A stretch of 34,956 bases of DNA. Origin: an uncultured Eubacteriales bacterium. GTDB taxonomy: Bacteria > Bacillota > Clostridia > Oscillospirales > Oscillospiraceae. Position numbers and translations under genes: made by a program. Below, one piece after another: positions 22,126 to 28,541 of the stretch (its first letter is position 1; each line of letters starts with the position of its first letter). The notes below the pieces were generated by a model, which was given only the letters and a program-made list of their open reading frames with translations, did no database searches and was not told the DNA's origin. Location: the NCBI GenBank assembly GCA_900550705.1, contig URTG01000002.1:1-34956 (forward strand), read 5' to 3'.

Positions 22126-22764
22126 ATGGGAATGAAGCTGATCATGCTGGGCGCCCCCGGCGCCGGCAAAGGCACCCAGGCCGAGATCCTCAGCGCCAAG
22201 CTGAACATCCCGACCGTTTCCACCGGCAACATCCTCCGCGCCGCCATCAAGGACGGCACCCCCACCGGGCTGGAGGCCAAGTCCTATATGGACGCCGGTA
22301 AGCTGGTTCCTGACTCCGTGATCATCGGCATTGTGGCCGAGCGGCTGGCTCAGCCCGACTGCGCCAACGGCTATATCCTGGACGGCGTGCCCCGCACCAT
22401 CGGCCAGGCTGAGGCCCTGGATCAGGCCGGGATCACCTTCGATCATGTGGTCTCCATTGAGATCACCGATCAGGAGATCGAGGACCGCATGGGCGGCCGC
22501 CGCGTCTGTCAGAGCTGCGGCACCCCCTTTCACATCAAATCCCGCCCCCCCAAGAAAGAGGGCGTGTGCGACAACTGCGGCGGCCCGCTGATCCTGCGGG
22601 ACGACGACAAGCCGGAAACAGTGCGTCACCGCCTGGAGATCTATCACGCCGAGACGGAACCCCTGAAGGACTTCTACGCCAAGAAGGGTATCCTCTCCCC
22701 TGTGGATAACCAGCCTACCATCGAGGCGACCACCAAAGTTATTTTGGAGGCGTTAGGGCTTTAA
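22126..22764 (+). CDS. adk: Adenylate kinase, zinc-lid form
   Basis: The 212-residue enzyme interconverts ATP + AMP and 2 ADP. P-loop GAPGAGKGT is at 9-17. The LID holds C128, C131, C148 and C151 in two C-x2-C pairs, the zinc-binding Gram-positive form. The AMP motif reads DGVPRT where DGFPRT is usual. The ATG at 22126 is chosen because AAGGAG is 9 bases upstream; a TTG at 22102 overlaps the end of secY and lacks a site. The stop overlaps the map start as TAATG. Confidence 0.96.
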   Translation: MGMKLIMLGAPGAGKGTQAEILSAKLNIPTVSTGNILRAAIKDGTPTGLEAKSYMDAGKLVPDSVIIGIVAERLAQPDCANGYILDGVPRTIGQAEALDQAGITFDHVVSIEITDQEIEDRMGGRRVCQSCGTPFHIKSRPPKKEGVCDNCGGPLILRDDDKPETVRHRLEIYHAETEPLKDFYAKKGILSPVDNQPTIEATTKVILEALGL

Positions 22765-23540
22765 TGGGACTGGAAATGATTTCTTTAAAATCTCCGAGAG
22801 AGATCGAAGCCATGCGTAAGGCCGGGCGGATCACCGCCCAGGCCCGCGCACTGGCGGCTTCTATGATCCGACCCGGAGTCACCACCCATGAGATCGATAC
22901 GGCGGTCCGCCGCTTTATCGAAAGTCATGGGGCCAAGCCGTCCTTCCTGGGCTACGGCGGGTTCCCCGCTTCGGCCTGCATCTCGGTCAACGAGGTGGTC
23001 ATTCACGGCATTCCGGGTCCCCGGAAGCTGGAGGAGGGCGACATCGTCAGCGTTGACGTGGGCGCTTACATCGGCGGGTTCCATGGGGACTGCGCCGGCA
23101 CCTATCCCTGCGGAGAGGTGAGCGACGAGGCCATGCGCCTGATCCGCGTCACCCAGCAGAGCTTCTGGGAGGGCATCCAGTATGCCCGGAAGGGCTGCCG
23201 CGTGTCGGACATCGGCCACGCGGTGCAGGAGTATGTGGAGGCCAACGGCTTTTCCGTGGTCCGCGATTTCGTGGGGCACGGCGTGGGCGCCAAGCTCCAT
23301 GAGGCCCCGGAGGTGCGGAACTTTGGCCCTGCCGGCCACGGCCCCCGGCTGCAGCCCGGCATGACCATCGCCGTGGAACCGATGGTTTGCGCCGGCGATT
23401 GGCAGGTCAAGGTCCTGGCGGATAAGTGGACCACAGTGTCCAAAGACGGATCACTCACCGCCCACTACGAAAACAGCATCCTTATTACGGACGGTGATCC
23501 GGAGATCCTGACCGTGACTGAGGATGGAGCCTATGTTTGA
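22764..23540 (+). CDS. map: Type I methionine aminopeptidase
   Basis: The 258-residue enzyme removes N-terminal methionine from nascent proteins. The metal ligands are all present: D98 and D109 (VDVGAYIGGFHGDCAGTY), H172 (GHGVG), E205 (VEPMV) and E236 (YENSI). The start at 22764 overlaps the adk stop; a second in-frame ATG at 22776 (MISLKSPREIEAM) matches the usual family start and could be the real one, since the GGAGG site is 13 bases from 22764. It lies between adk and infA, as in many Firmicutes. Confidence 0.95.
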   Translation: MGLEMISLKSPREIEAMRKAGRITAQARALAASMIRPGVTTHEIDTAVRRFIESHGAKPSFLGYGGFPASACISVNEVVIHGIPGPRKLEEGDIVSVDVGAYIGGFHGDCAGTYPCGEVSDEAMRLIRVTQQSFWEGIQYARKGCRVSDIGHAVQEYVEANGFSVVRDFVGHGVGAKLHEAPEVRNFGPAGHGPRLQPGMTIAVEPMVCAGDWQVKVLADKWTTVSKDGSLTAHYENSILITDGDPEILTVTEDGAYV

Positions 23541-23841
23541 TTACACAGGCCGGATCGTCCGGGCTGAGGCCGGACGGGACACAGGTGGTATCTTCTGTGT
23601 GATAGGTGTAGACCAGGAGAAGTTTCGTCTGCTCCTGGCGGATGGCAAACGCCGCAAGGTGGGCCATCCCAAGGAAAAAAAGCTGGGACATGTCCAGTTT
23701 TTGACCAGTACCAAAACACAGTATGACCATCCAGCCATCCAGAAGCTGAAACAGGGAGAACCGGTATCAGACCGGGAACTGAGAAGGGCGCTGGCCGCCT
23801 TCAAGGAGGGAATCACGCTTGGCGAAAGACGATATGATTGA
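23533..23841 (+). CDS. KOW-domain RNA-binding protein (L14e-like)
   Basis: The 102-residue basic product starts MFDYTGRIVRAEAGRDTGG, the KOW-type beta motif of L14e/L6e/L27e-like proteins, and has VIGVDQEKFRLLLADGKRRKVGHPKEKKLGH next. The family is found between map and infA in Clostridia. A ribosome-associated or rRNA-processing role is likely, but no function is established. An in-frame ATG at 23524 has no spaced binding site, so ATG 23533, which overlaps the map stop by 8 bases, is preferred. Its 3' end overlaps infA by 23 bases. Confidence 0.85.
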   Translation: MFDYTGRIVRAEAGRDTGGIFCVIGVDQEKFRLLLADGKRRKVGHPKEKKLGHVQFLTSTKTQYDHPAIQKLKQGEPVSDRELRRALAAFKEGITLGERRYD

Positions 23842-24037
23842 GCTGGAGGGCGTCGTTACTGAGGCGCTTCCCAACACCACGTTCCATGTAGACATTGGAA
23901 ACGGCCATATCATCCTGGCACACATTTCGGGTAAGCTGCGTATGAACTTCATTCGTATTTTGCCCGGCGACAAGGTGACCATTCAGATGTCACCCTACGA
24001 CCTCACCCGAGGCCGTATCACCTGGCGTTCTAAGTAA
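23819..24037 (+). CDS. infA: Translation initiation factor IF-1
   Basis: The 72-residue OB-fold protein starts MAKDDMIELEGVVTEALPNTTF and contains HIILAHISGKLRMNFIRILPGDKV and the DLTRGRITWR ending, the complete IF-1. It initiates at TTG (23819), 8 bases after AAGGAGGG, inside the 3' end of the KOW gene (23-base overlap). The coupling to the KOW gene and the rare start codon both suggest that infA translation is kept in step with the gene before it. Confidence 0.95.
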   Translation: MAKDDMIELEGVVTEALPNTTFHVDIGNGHIILAHISGKLRMNFIRILPGDKVTIQMSPYDLTRGRITWRSK

Positions 24038-24051
24038 CTATCAACGACCGA

Positions 24052-24166
24052 GCCGCCAAAGCCGTTCCTTCTGGGGCCTTGCCTTCAGAAGGTCTGCGCT
24101 CAAGTCAGGGGCGCAGCGCGGAACGAACGTCCGGCCGGACGCAAGCGATACGCAGCGTTTGGCGGC
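24052..24166 (+). promoter_or_regulatory. Predicted four-way-junction RNA between infA and rpmJ
   Basis: GCCGCCAAA (24052-24060) pairs perfectly with TTTGGCGGC (24158-24166), a 9-bp closing stem. Within it are three hairpins: CCTTCTG/CAGAAGG (24067-24092), CTGCGC plus two further pairs with GCGCAG (24094-24116), and the palindrome CGTCCGGCCGGACG (24128-24141). The element fills nearly all of the 166-base spacer and ends 25 bases before the AGGAGG site of rpmJ. It is not followed by a T tract, so control of translation or mRNA processing is more likely than termination. No known family is recognised. Confidence 0.5.
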
Positions 24167-24203
24167 GCGGGGCCATCAAGGCATTCACTAGGAGGTTTCT
24201 ACA

Positions 24204-24317
24204 ATGAAAGTCAGACCGTCCGTGAAGCCCATGTGCGAGAAGTGCAAAGTCATTAAGCGCAAGGGCAAAGTCATGGTTATTTGCGAAAACCCCAAGCATA
24301 AGCAGAGACAAGGTTAA
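24204..24317 (+). CDS. rpmJ: 50S ribosomal protein L36 (bL36), zinc-binding form
   Basis: The 37-residue protein MKVRPSVKPMCEKCKVIKRK... has C11, C14, C27 and H32 as the zinc site and ends KHKQRQG, the standard C+ L36. The ATG follows AGGAGG by 8 bases (24190-24195). It is 19 bases before rpsM. Confidence 0.98.
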   Translation: MKVRPSVKPMCEKCKVIKRKGKVMVICENPKHKQRQG

Positions 24318-24335
24318 TTGGAGGTGCTGTAATAA

Positions 24336-24704
24336 ATGGCTCGTATTGCCGGTATTGACCTGCCGAGAGAGAAGAGAATTGAGATCGGTCTCACTTATAT
24401 CTACGGCATTGGGCGCACCAGCGCCAACAAGATCCTGGCTCAGGCTGGAATCAATCCCGATGTTCGCGTGAAGGACCTGTCCGAGGAGGACGAGGCCAAG
24501 CTGCGTGAGATCATCGGTCATGAGTACACTGTGGAAGGCGACCTGCGCCGCAACGTGGCGATGGACATCAAGCGCCTGACCGAGATCGGCTGCTATCGCG
24601 GCATCCGTCATCGTAAGGGCCTGCCCGTCCGCGGTCAGCGCTCTAAGACCAACGCCCGTACCCGCAAGGGTCCCAAGCGTACCGTCGCCAACAAGAAGAA
24701 GTAA
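24336..24704 (+). CDS. rpsM: 30S ribosomal protein S13 (uS13)
   Basis: The 122-residue product starts MARIAGIDLPREKRIEIGLTYIYGIG and contains RNVAMDIKRLTEIGCYRGIRHRKGLPVRGQR, the full S13. It contacts P-site tRNA and forms bridges with the 50S subunit. GGAGGTGC is the binding site. Confidence 0.98.
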   Translation: MARIAGIDLPREKRIEIGLTYIYGIGRTSANKILAQAGINPDVRVKDLSEEDEAKLREIIGHEYTVEGDLRRNVAMDIKRLTEIGCYRGIRHRKGLPVRGQRSKTNARTRKGPKRTVANKKK

Positions 24705-24717
24705 GGAGGGATAAGCA

Positions 24718-25122
24718 ATGGCTGCTGCTAATACTAAGGGCAAGAAAGTTGTCCGCAAGCGCCGCGAGCGCAAGAACGTTGAGAAGGGCCAGGTGCATAT
24801 CCGCTCTTCCTTCAATAACACCATGGTAACCGTCACCGACGCGCAGGGCAACGCCCTGTCCTGGGCCTCCTCCGGCGGCCTGGGCTTCCGTGGTTCCCGT
24901 AAGTCCACCCCCTTCGCCGCTCAGACCGCCGCCGAGACGGCTGCTAAGGCTGCGATGGAGTATGGCCTGAAGACCGTTGAGGTCTTCGTGAAGGGCCCCG
25001 GCGCCGGCCGTGAGGCCGCCATCCGGGCGCTGCAGGCCGTGGGTCTGGAGGTCACCATGATCAAGGACGTGACCCCCGTGCCCCACAACGGCTGCCGTCC
25101 CCCGAAGCGCCGCCGCGTCTGA
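24718..25122 (+). CDS. rpsK: 30S ribosomal protein S11 (uS11)
   Basis: The 134-residue product has the S11 sequence HIRSSFNNTMVTVTDAQGNALSWASSGGLGFRGSRKSTPFAAQ and ends VTPVPHNGCRPPKRRRV. It lies on the 30S platform near the mRNA exit. It is 13 bases after rpsM with TAAGGAGGG at the junction. Confidence 0.98.
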   Translation: MAAANTKGKKVVRKRRERKNVEKGQVHIRSSFNNTMVTVTDAQGNALSWASSGGLGFRGSRKSTPFAAQTAAETAAKAAMEYGLKTVEVFVKGPGAGREAAIRALQAVGLEVTMIKDVTPVPHNGCRPPKRRRV

Positions 25123-25145
25123 TCTGAGAAGGAGGTTTTTGACAC

Positions 25146-25748
25146 ATGGCTAGAAATATGCAGCCCATCGCCAAGCGTTGCAAGGCGCTGAACCTGTCTC
25201 CTGCCGCTATGGGCTATGCCAAGAAGACCACCACCCGTAAGGATGGCGGCAATATGCGTAAGAAGAAGTCCGAGTATGCCATGCAGCTGACCGAGAAGCA
25301 GAAGGTCAAGTTTGTGTACGGCATCATGGAGAAGCAGTTCCATATGTACTATGAGAAGGCTTCCCGGATGCAGGGCAAGACCGGCGAGAATCTGCTGACT
25401 CTGATCGAGCGCCGTCTGGACAACGTGGTGTATCGTCTGGGCTTTGCCAAGACCCGCCGCGAGGCCCGTCAGCTGGCGACCCACGGTCACTTCACCGTCA
25501 ACGGTCAGCGGGTGGACATCCCCTCCTACCTGGTGAAGACCGGCGACGTGATCGAGGTCCGCGAGAAGAGCCGCGGCTCCGTCAAGTTCAAGGCTCTGCT
25601 GGGCGAGGACGCCCCTGTGGTGAACCTGCCTAAGTGGCTGACCCGCGAGAAGAATACTCTCCAGGGCAAGGTCGTTGCTATGCCCGCGCGGGAGGACATC
25701 GACTTCCCCGTGGAGGAGCACCTCATCGTCGAGCTGTATTCCAAGTAA
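25146..25748 (+). CDS. rpsD: 30S ribosomal protein S4 (uS4), zinc-free form
   Basis: The 200-residue product has the N-terminal domain without the four-cysteine cluster and the S4 RNA-binding domain ENLLTLIERRLDNVVYRLGFAKTRREARQLATHGHFTVNG. S4 nucleates 30S assembly. In E. coli it is the repressor of the alpha operon through a pseudoknot leader. AAGGAGG is 10 bases before the ATG. A large stem-loop follows the gene. Confidence 0.97.
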   Translation: MARNMQPIAKRCKALNLSPAAMGYAKKTTTRKDGGNMRKKKSEYAMQLTEKQKVKFVYGIMEKQFHMYYEKASRMQGKTGENLLTLIERRLDNVVYRLGFAKTRREARQLATHGHFTVNGQRVDIPSYLVKTGDVIEVREKSRGSVKFKALLGEDAPVVNLPKWLTREKNTLQGKVVAMPAREDIDFPVEEHLIVELYSK

Positions 25749-25757
25749 TCATGTTGC

Positions 25758-25798
25758 TTCCCCTCCGCCCCTTCGCCTGCTGCGAGGGGGCGGAGGGA
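25758..25798 (+). other. Large stem-loop between rpsD and rpoA
   Basis: CTCCGCCCC near 25762 pairs with GGGGCGGAG near 25787, extended by TTCGC/GCGAG-type pairs toward the loop and TTCC/GGAA at the base. No T tract follows, so it is unlikely to be a simple terminator. The 133-base rpsD-rpoA spacer contains nothing else recognised apart from the rpoA binding site AAAAGGAGGG. Confidence 0.55.
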
Positions 25799-25881
25799 AC
25801 AGTCTCAGACGACCCTCAGATATTGGTGAGCTGAATCAGGCGGCGGAAAGCGCCGCCGAGAAAAGGAGGGTATCCTAGCTT

Positions 25882-26835
25882 ATGGTAGAAATCGAAAAGC
25901 CCCGCATCGAATGTGTAGAGAATCCCGGCGACGCCTCCTACGGAAAGTACGTGGTGGAGCCCCTTGAGCGGGGTTACGGCACCACTCTGGGCAACTCCCT
26001 GCGCCGGATCCTGCTGTCCTCTCTGCCTGGTACCGCGGTGACCTCCATCAAGATCGCCGGTGTCCAGCATGAGTTCACGACCATCCCCGGCGTGAAGGAG
26101 GATGTCACCGAGATCGTCCTGAATGTGAAGGGGATCATCGCCAAGCTGTACAGCGAGGGCGTGAAGACCGTCCACATTGAAGCGGCCGGCGCCTGCAAGG
26201 TGACGGCTGGGGACATCAAGGCCGACGCCGACGTGGAGATCCTGAATCCCGATCTGCACATCGCCACCCTGGGCCCCGACGCCACCCTGTCCATGGAGCT
26301 GACCCTGTCTCATGGCCGCGGCTATGTGCCTGCGGACAAGAACAAGCCGGCGCAGTCCATCATCGGCGTGATTCCCGTGGACTCCATTTACACCCCGGTC
26401 CGCAAGGTCAACTACACGGTGGAGAACACCCGTGTGGGCGACGCCACGGACTATGATAAGCTGACGCTTGAGGTGTGGACCAACGGGACCATCGACGCCC
26501 GCGACGCGGTCTCTCTGGGTGCCCGCATTCTGTGCGATCACTTCGCGCTGTTCACCGACCTGTCCGAGACCATGGGCAACAAGTCCACGGTGGTGGAGAA
26601 GGCCGAGACCCAGCGCGATAAGGTGATGGAGATGACCATTGATGACATGGACCTGTCCGTCCGTTCCTACAACTGCCTGAAGCGGGCCAACATCAACACG
26701 GTGGAGGACCTGATCTCGAAGACGGAAGAGGAAATGATGAAGGTCCGGAACCTGGGCCGCAAGTCCCTGGAGGAAGTCATCAATAAGCTGGCCATGATGG
26801 GGCTGTCCCTGGCCAGTGACGACAACAACGCATAA
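25882..26835 (+). CDS. rpoA: DNA-directed RNA polymerase alpha subunit
   Basis: The 317-residue protein has the dimerising N-terminal domain, with ERGYGTTLGNSLRRILLSSLPG near residue 35, and a C-terminal domain (about 250-310) with LDLSVRSYNCLKRANINTVEDLISKTEEEMMKVRNLGRKSLEEV, which contacts UP elements and activators. A highly charged linker (VVEKAETQRDKVME) joins them. It sits between rpsD and rplQ, the standard alpha-operon order. Confidence 0.98.
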   Translation: MVEIEKPRIECVENPGDASYGKYVVEPLERGYGTTLGNSLRRILLSSLPGTAVTSIKIAGVQHEFTTIPGVKEDVTEIVLNVKGIIAKLYSEGVKTVHIEAAGACKVTAGDIKADADVEILNPDLHIATLGPDATLSMELTLSHGRGYVPADKNKPAQSIIGVIPVDSIYTPVRKVNYTVENTRVGDATDYDKLTLEVWTNGTIDARDAVSLGARILCDHFALFTDLSETMGNKSTVVEKAETQRDKVMEMTIDDMDLSVRSYNCLKRANINTVEDLISKTEEEMMKVRNLGRKSLEEVINKLAMMGLSLASDDNNA

Positions 26836-26839
26836 TCGC

Positions 26840-26940
26840 CGTCTGGCGGTTTTGAGGGGTAACGGCAAAGGTATGTAACGTTCCGCTTTCCGTACCGGTA
26901 TTCCGGTCCCCCGCCGGGGGTATCCCGGGCCCTGGGGCCC
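26840..26940 (+). other. Series of hairpins in the rpoA-rplQ spacer
   Basis: The 157-base spacer has four consecutive stems: CGCC-GTCT-GGCG followed by GTTTT (26840-26857), ACCGG-TATT-CCGGT (26894-26907), CCCCC-GCC-GGGGG (26908-26920) and GGGCC-CTGG-GGCCC (26927-26940). None has a strong T tract. They could slow polymerase, direct processing or bind a protein. Confidence 0.5.
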
Positions 26941-26992
26941 AATGAACGAATTTTGATCAGATCTCGCCGCGCGAGGTCGAAGGAGAATTACT

Positions 26993-27337
26993 ATGTCTCA
27001 GAAGAATCGCAAGCTGGGCCGTACCAGCGATCAGCGCAAGGCTATGCTCCGCGCTATGGTGACTTACCTGCTGGAGAACGGTCAGATCAAGACCACCGTT
27101 ACCCGCGCGAAGGAGGTTGCTCCCGTGGCCGAGAAGATGATCACTCTGGCCAAGGACAACACCCTGGTCTCCTACCGCACCGCCCTGTCCTTCATCACCA
27201 AGGAGGACGTGGCCAACAAGCTGTTCAAGGAGATCGGCCCCAAGTATGCCGACCGCAACGGCGGCTACACCCGCGTTGTCCGCATTGGTCCCCGCCGTGG
27301 TGACTGCGCCGAGATGGCCATCATCCAGCTGGTGTGA
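26993..27337 (+). CDS. rplQ: 50S ribosomal protein L17 (bL17)
   Basis: The 114-residue product starts MSQKNRKLGRTSDQRKAMLRAMVTYLLENGQIKTT and ends with the GGYTRVVRIGPRRGDCAEMAIIQLV segment of L17, near the tunnel exit. GAAGGAGAA is the binding site. It is the last gene of the cluster and is followed by a strong terminator. Confidence 0.98.
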   Translation: MSQKNRKLGRTSDQRKAMLRAMVTYLLENGQIKTTVTRAKEVAPVAEKMITLAKDNTLVSYRTALSFITKEDVANKLFKEIGPKYADRNGGYTRVVRIGPRRGDCAEMAIIQLV

Positions 27338-27356
27338 TCCCGAAGCTGACTTTTTC

Positions 27357-27385
27357 ATCCCGCCTGAAAGGGCGGGATTTTTTTT
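27357..27385 (+). terminator. Terminator of the ribosomal cluster
   Basis: ATCCCGCC (27357-27364) pairs with GGCGGGAT (27371-27378) around TGAAAG, followed by eight T (27378-27385). Confidence 0.92.
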
Positions 27386-27402
27386 ATGGGTAAAAAGGCC
27401 GT

Positions 27403-27458
27403 AATCAGGGGGACGGTTCTTCTGATTAGGCACTAATCAAAGAACCGTCCCCTTGATT
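27403..27458. repeat. Near-perfect palindromic element of the GGGGACGGTTCTT type
   Basis: AATCAGGGGGACGGTTCTT (27403-27421) and AAGAACCGTCCCCTTGATT (27440-27458) are inverted with one mismatch. Inside them TGATTAG (27423-27429) and CTAATCA (27433-27439) continue the stem around GCA. The arms resemble palindromes that are scattered through many Firmicute genomes, often near Y1 (RAYT-like) transposase genes. No such gene is in this window. Confidence 0.7.
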
Positions 27459-27486
27459 GCGAATTTTTATGAGGGTGCATTCGTAG

Positions 27487-27554
27487 GGGCCGATGTCCCC
27501 ATCGGCCCGTTTCGGGGTACCTCCGTCGTCGCGGGCCGCTGGGGACAGCGGCCC
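27487..27554. repeat. Pair of REP-like palindromes
   Basis: GGGCCGATG/CATCGGCCC (27487-27508) and GGGCCGCTG/CAGCGGCCC (27533-27554) are two 9-bp palindromes 24 bases apart that resemble each other and stand in inverted order. This is a typical REP doublet. They fill most of the rplQ-to-HAD gap (27338-27575) together with the palindrome at 27403. Confidence 0.6.
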
Positions 27555-27575
27555 CTGCGGCGGGATGGGATGTGC

Positions 27576-28376
27576 TTACAGCTGCGCCAGAATATCTTCC
27601 ACCCGGCGGCAGTGGAGGGGGAAGCGGGCGCGTAAAGCTGGGGCGGCGTTGTCCATCAGATAGGGCTGACCGGCCAGCTCCAGCATGGGCACATCGTTGA
27701 AGTTATCGCCGAAGGCCAGGACGGATTCCGGAGGGATGTCCAGCGCCCGGCAGAGCTGGGCCAGCCCCACGCCCTTGTCCGCCAGATTGAAGTCCAGCCA
27801 CTGGGCCCCGGCGATGGCGGCGTGGAACAGATGGGTCCAGCGGGGGGCCAGGTCGGGCTGGATGGCCTCGGCCCCGGGGCGGCAGTAGGCGGAGACCTTC
27901 AGAATGTCCTCGGGGATGTCCTCCGGCCGGTCCACCAGGGTGACGTTGTTGCCCACAAAAAAGCGGATGTGCTCCACAATGTCCGGCTGCTTGGGGCACA
28001 GATAGCTGGTGTTGACGCCGGAGATGAGCACCTCGCACCGGGAGTCGGCCAGAATTTCGTGGGCCAGGGTGAGGGCGGCGGCGCGGTCCATGGCGGTTTT
28101 GCCCAGGATGGGGCCGGGGTCGCCGGGGCCGAAGACCACCGCGCCGTTTTCACACACATAGCTCAGCTCGTCGGCCACCGGGGCGAACAGGCCGCGGAGG
28201 CTGCGGTATTGTCGGCCGCTGGCGGGGCAGAAGCGGATATTCTTCTCCCGCAGGCGGTGGATGTGGCGGAAGACGGCGGGGGAAATTTCGCGCTCGCCGG
28301 GTTGGAGCAGAGTGCCGTCGATGTCGCAGGCGATGAGCCGGACGGGGGCGGCGGCGGATTGGACGGGCTGGGTCAT
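27576..28376 (-). CDS. Cof-type HAD-IIB hydrolase (sugar-phosphate phosphatase family)
   Basis: The 266-residue protein has the HAD catalytic motif CDIDGT (D18, D20), a large C2-type cap between about residues 90 and 190, K201 in NLADKGVGL and the metal-binding GDNFND (223-228). HAD-IIB enzymes hydrolyse phosphorylated sugars or related metabolites; the substrate is unknown. The ATG at 28376 has GGGAG about 10 bases upstream. It is divergent from asnS, and a possible promoter (TGTACA, 18 bases, TAAAAT on the minus strand) lies between them. It is not obviously related to the neighbouring genes. Confidence 0.88.
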   Translation of the reverse strand: MTQPVQSAAAPVRLIACDIDGTLLQPGEREISPAVFRHIHRLREKNIRFCPASGRQYRSLRGLFAPVADELSYVCENGAVVFGPGDPGPILGKTAMDRAAALTLAHEILADSRCEVLISGVNTSYLCPKQPDIVEHIRFFVGNNVTLVDRPEDIPEDILKVSAYCRPGAEAIQPDLAPRWTHLFHAAIAGAQWLDFNLADKGVGLAQLCRALDIPPESVLAFGDNFNDVPMLELAGQPYLMDNAAPALRARFPLHCRRVEDILAQL

Positions 28377-28446
28377 AGAAAGAACGCTCCCTTATCGTTT
28401 TTTTCTTATTTTAGCAAAGAATCCCCCGCTTTGTACAGTCCCGGGC

Positions 28447-28475
28447 TTGTAATTTGTGGTCAAAATGAGTATAAT
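28447..28475 (+). promoter_or_regulatory. asnS promoter
   Basis: TTGTAA (28447-28452) and TATAAT (28470-28475) are 17 bases apart, 67 bases before the asnS start. No T-box is visible in the short leader. Confidence 0.7.
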
Positions 28476-28541
28476 AGTACCACATTGTATTTATTTGCCC
28501 CACGGGGCATGATTCTGAATCAAGAGAGGACATCACCGATT

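Noticed and set aside
27822..28541. N-terminal extension of asnS
   Set aside because: The frame is open through the opposite-strand HAD gene only by chance; the OB-fold start and AGAGGA binding site fix the start at 28542.
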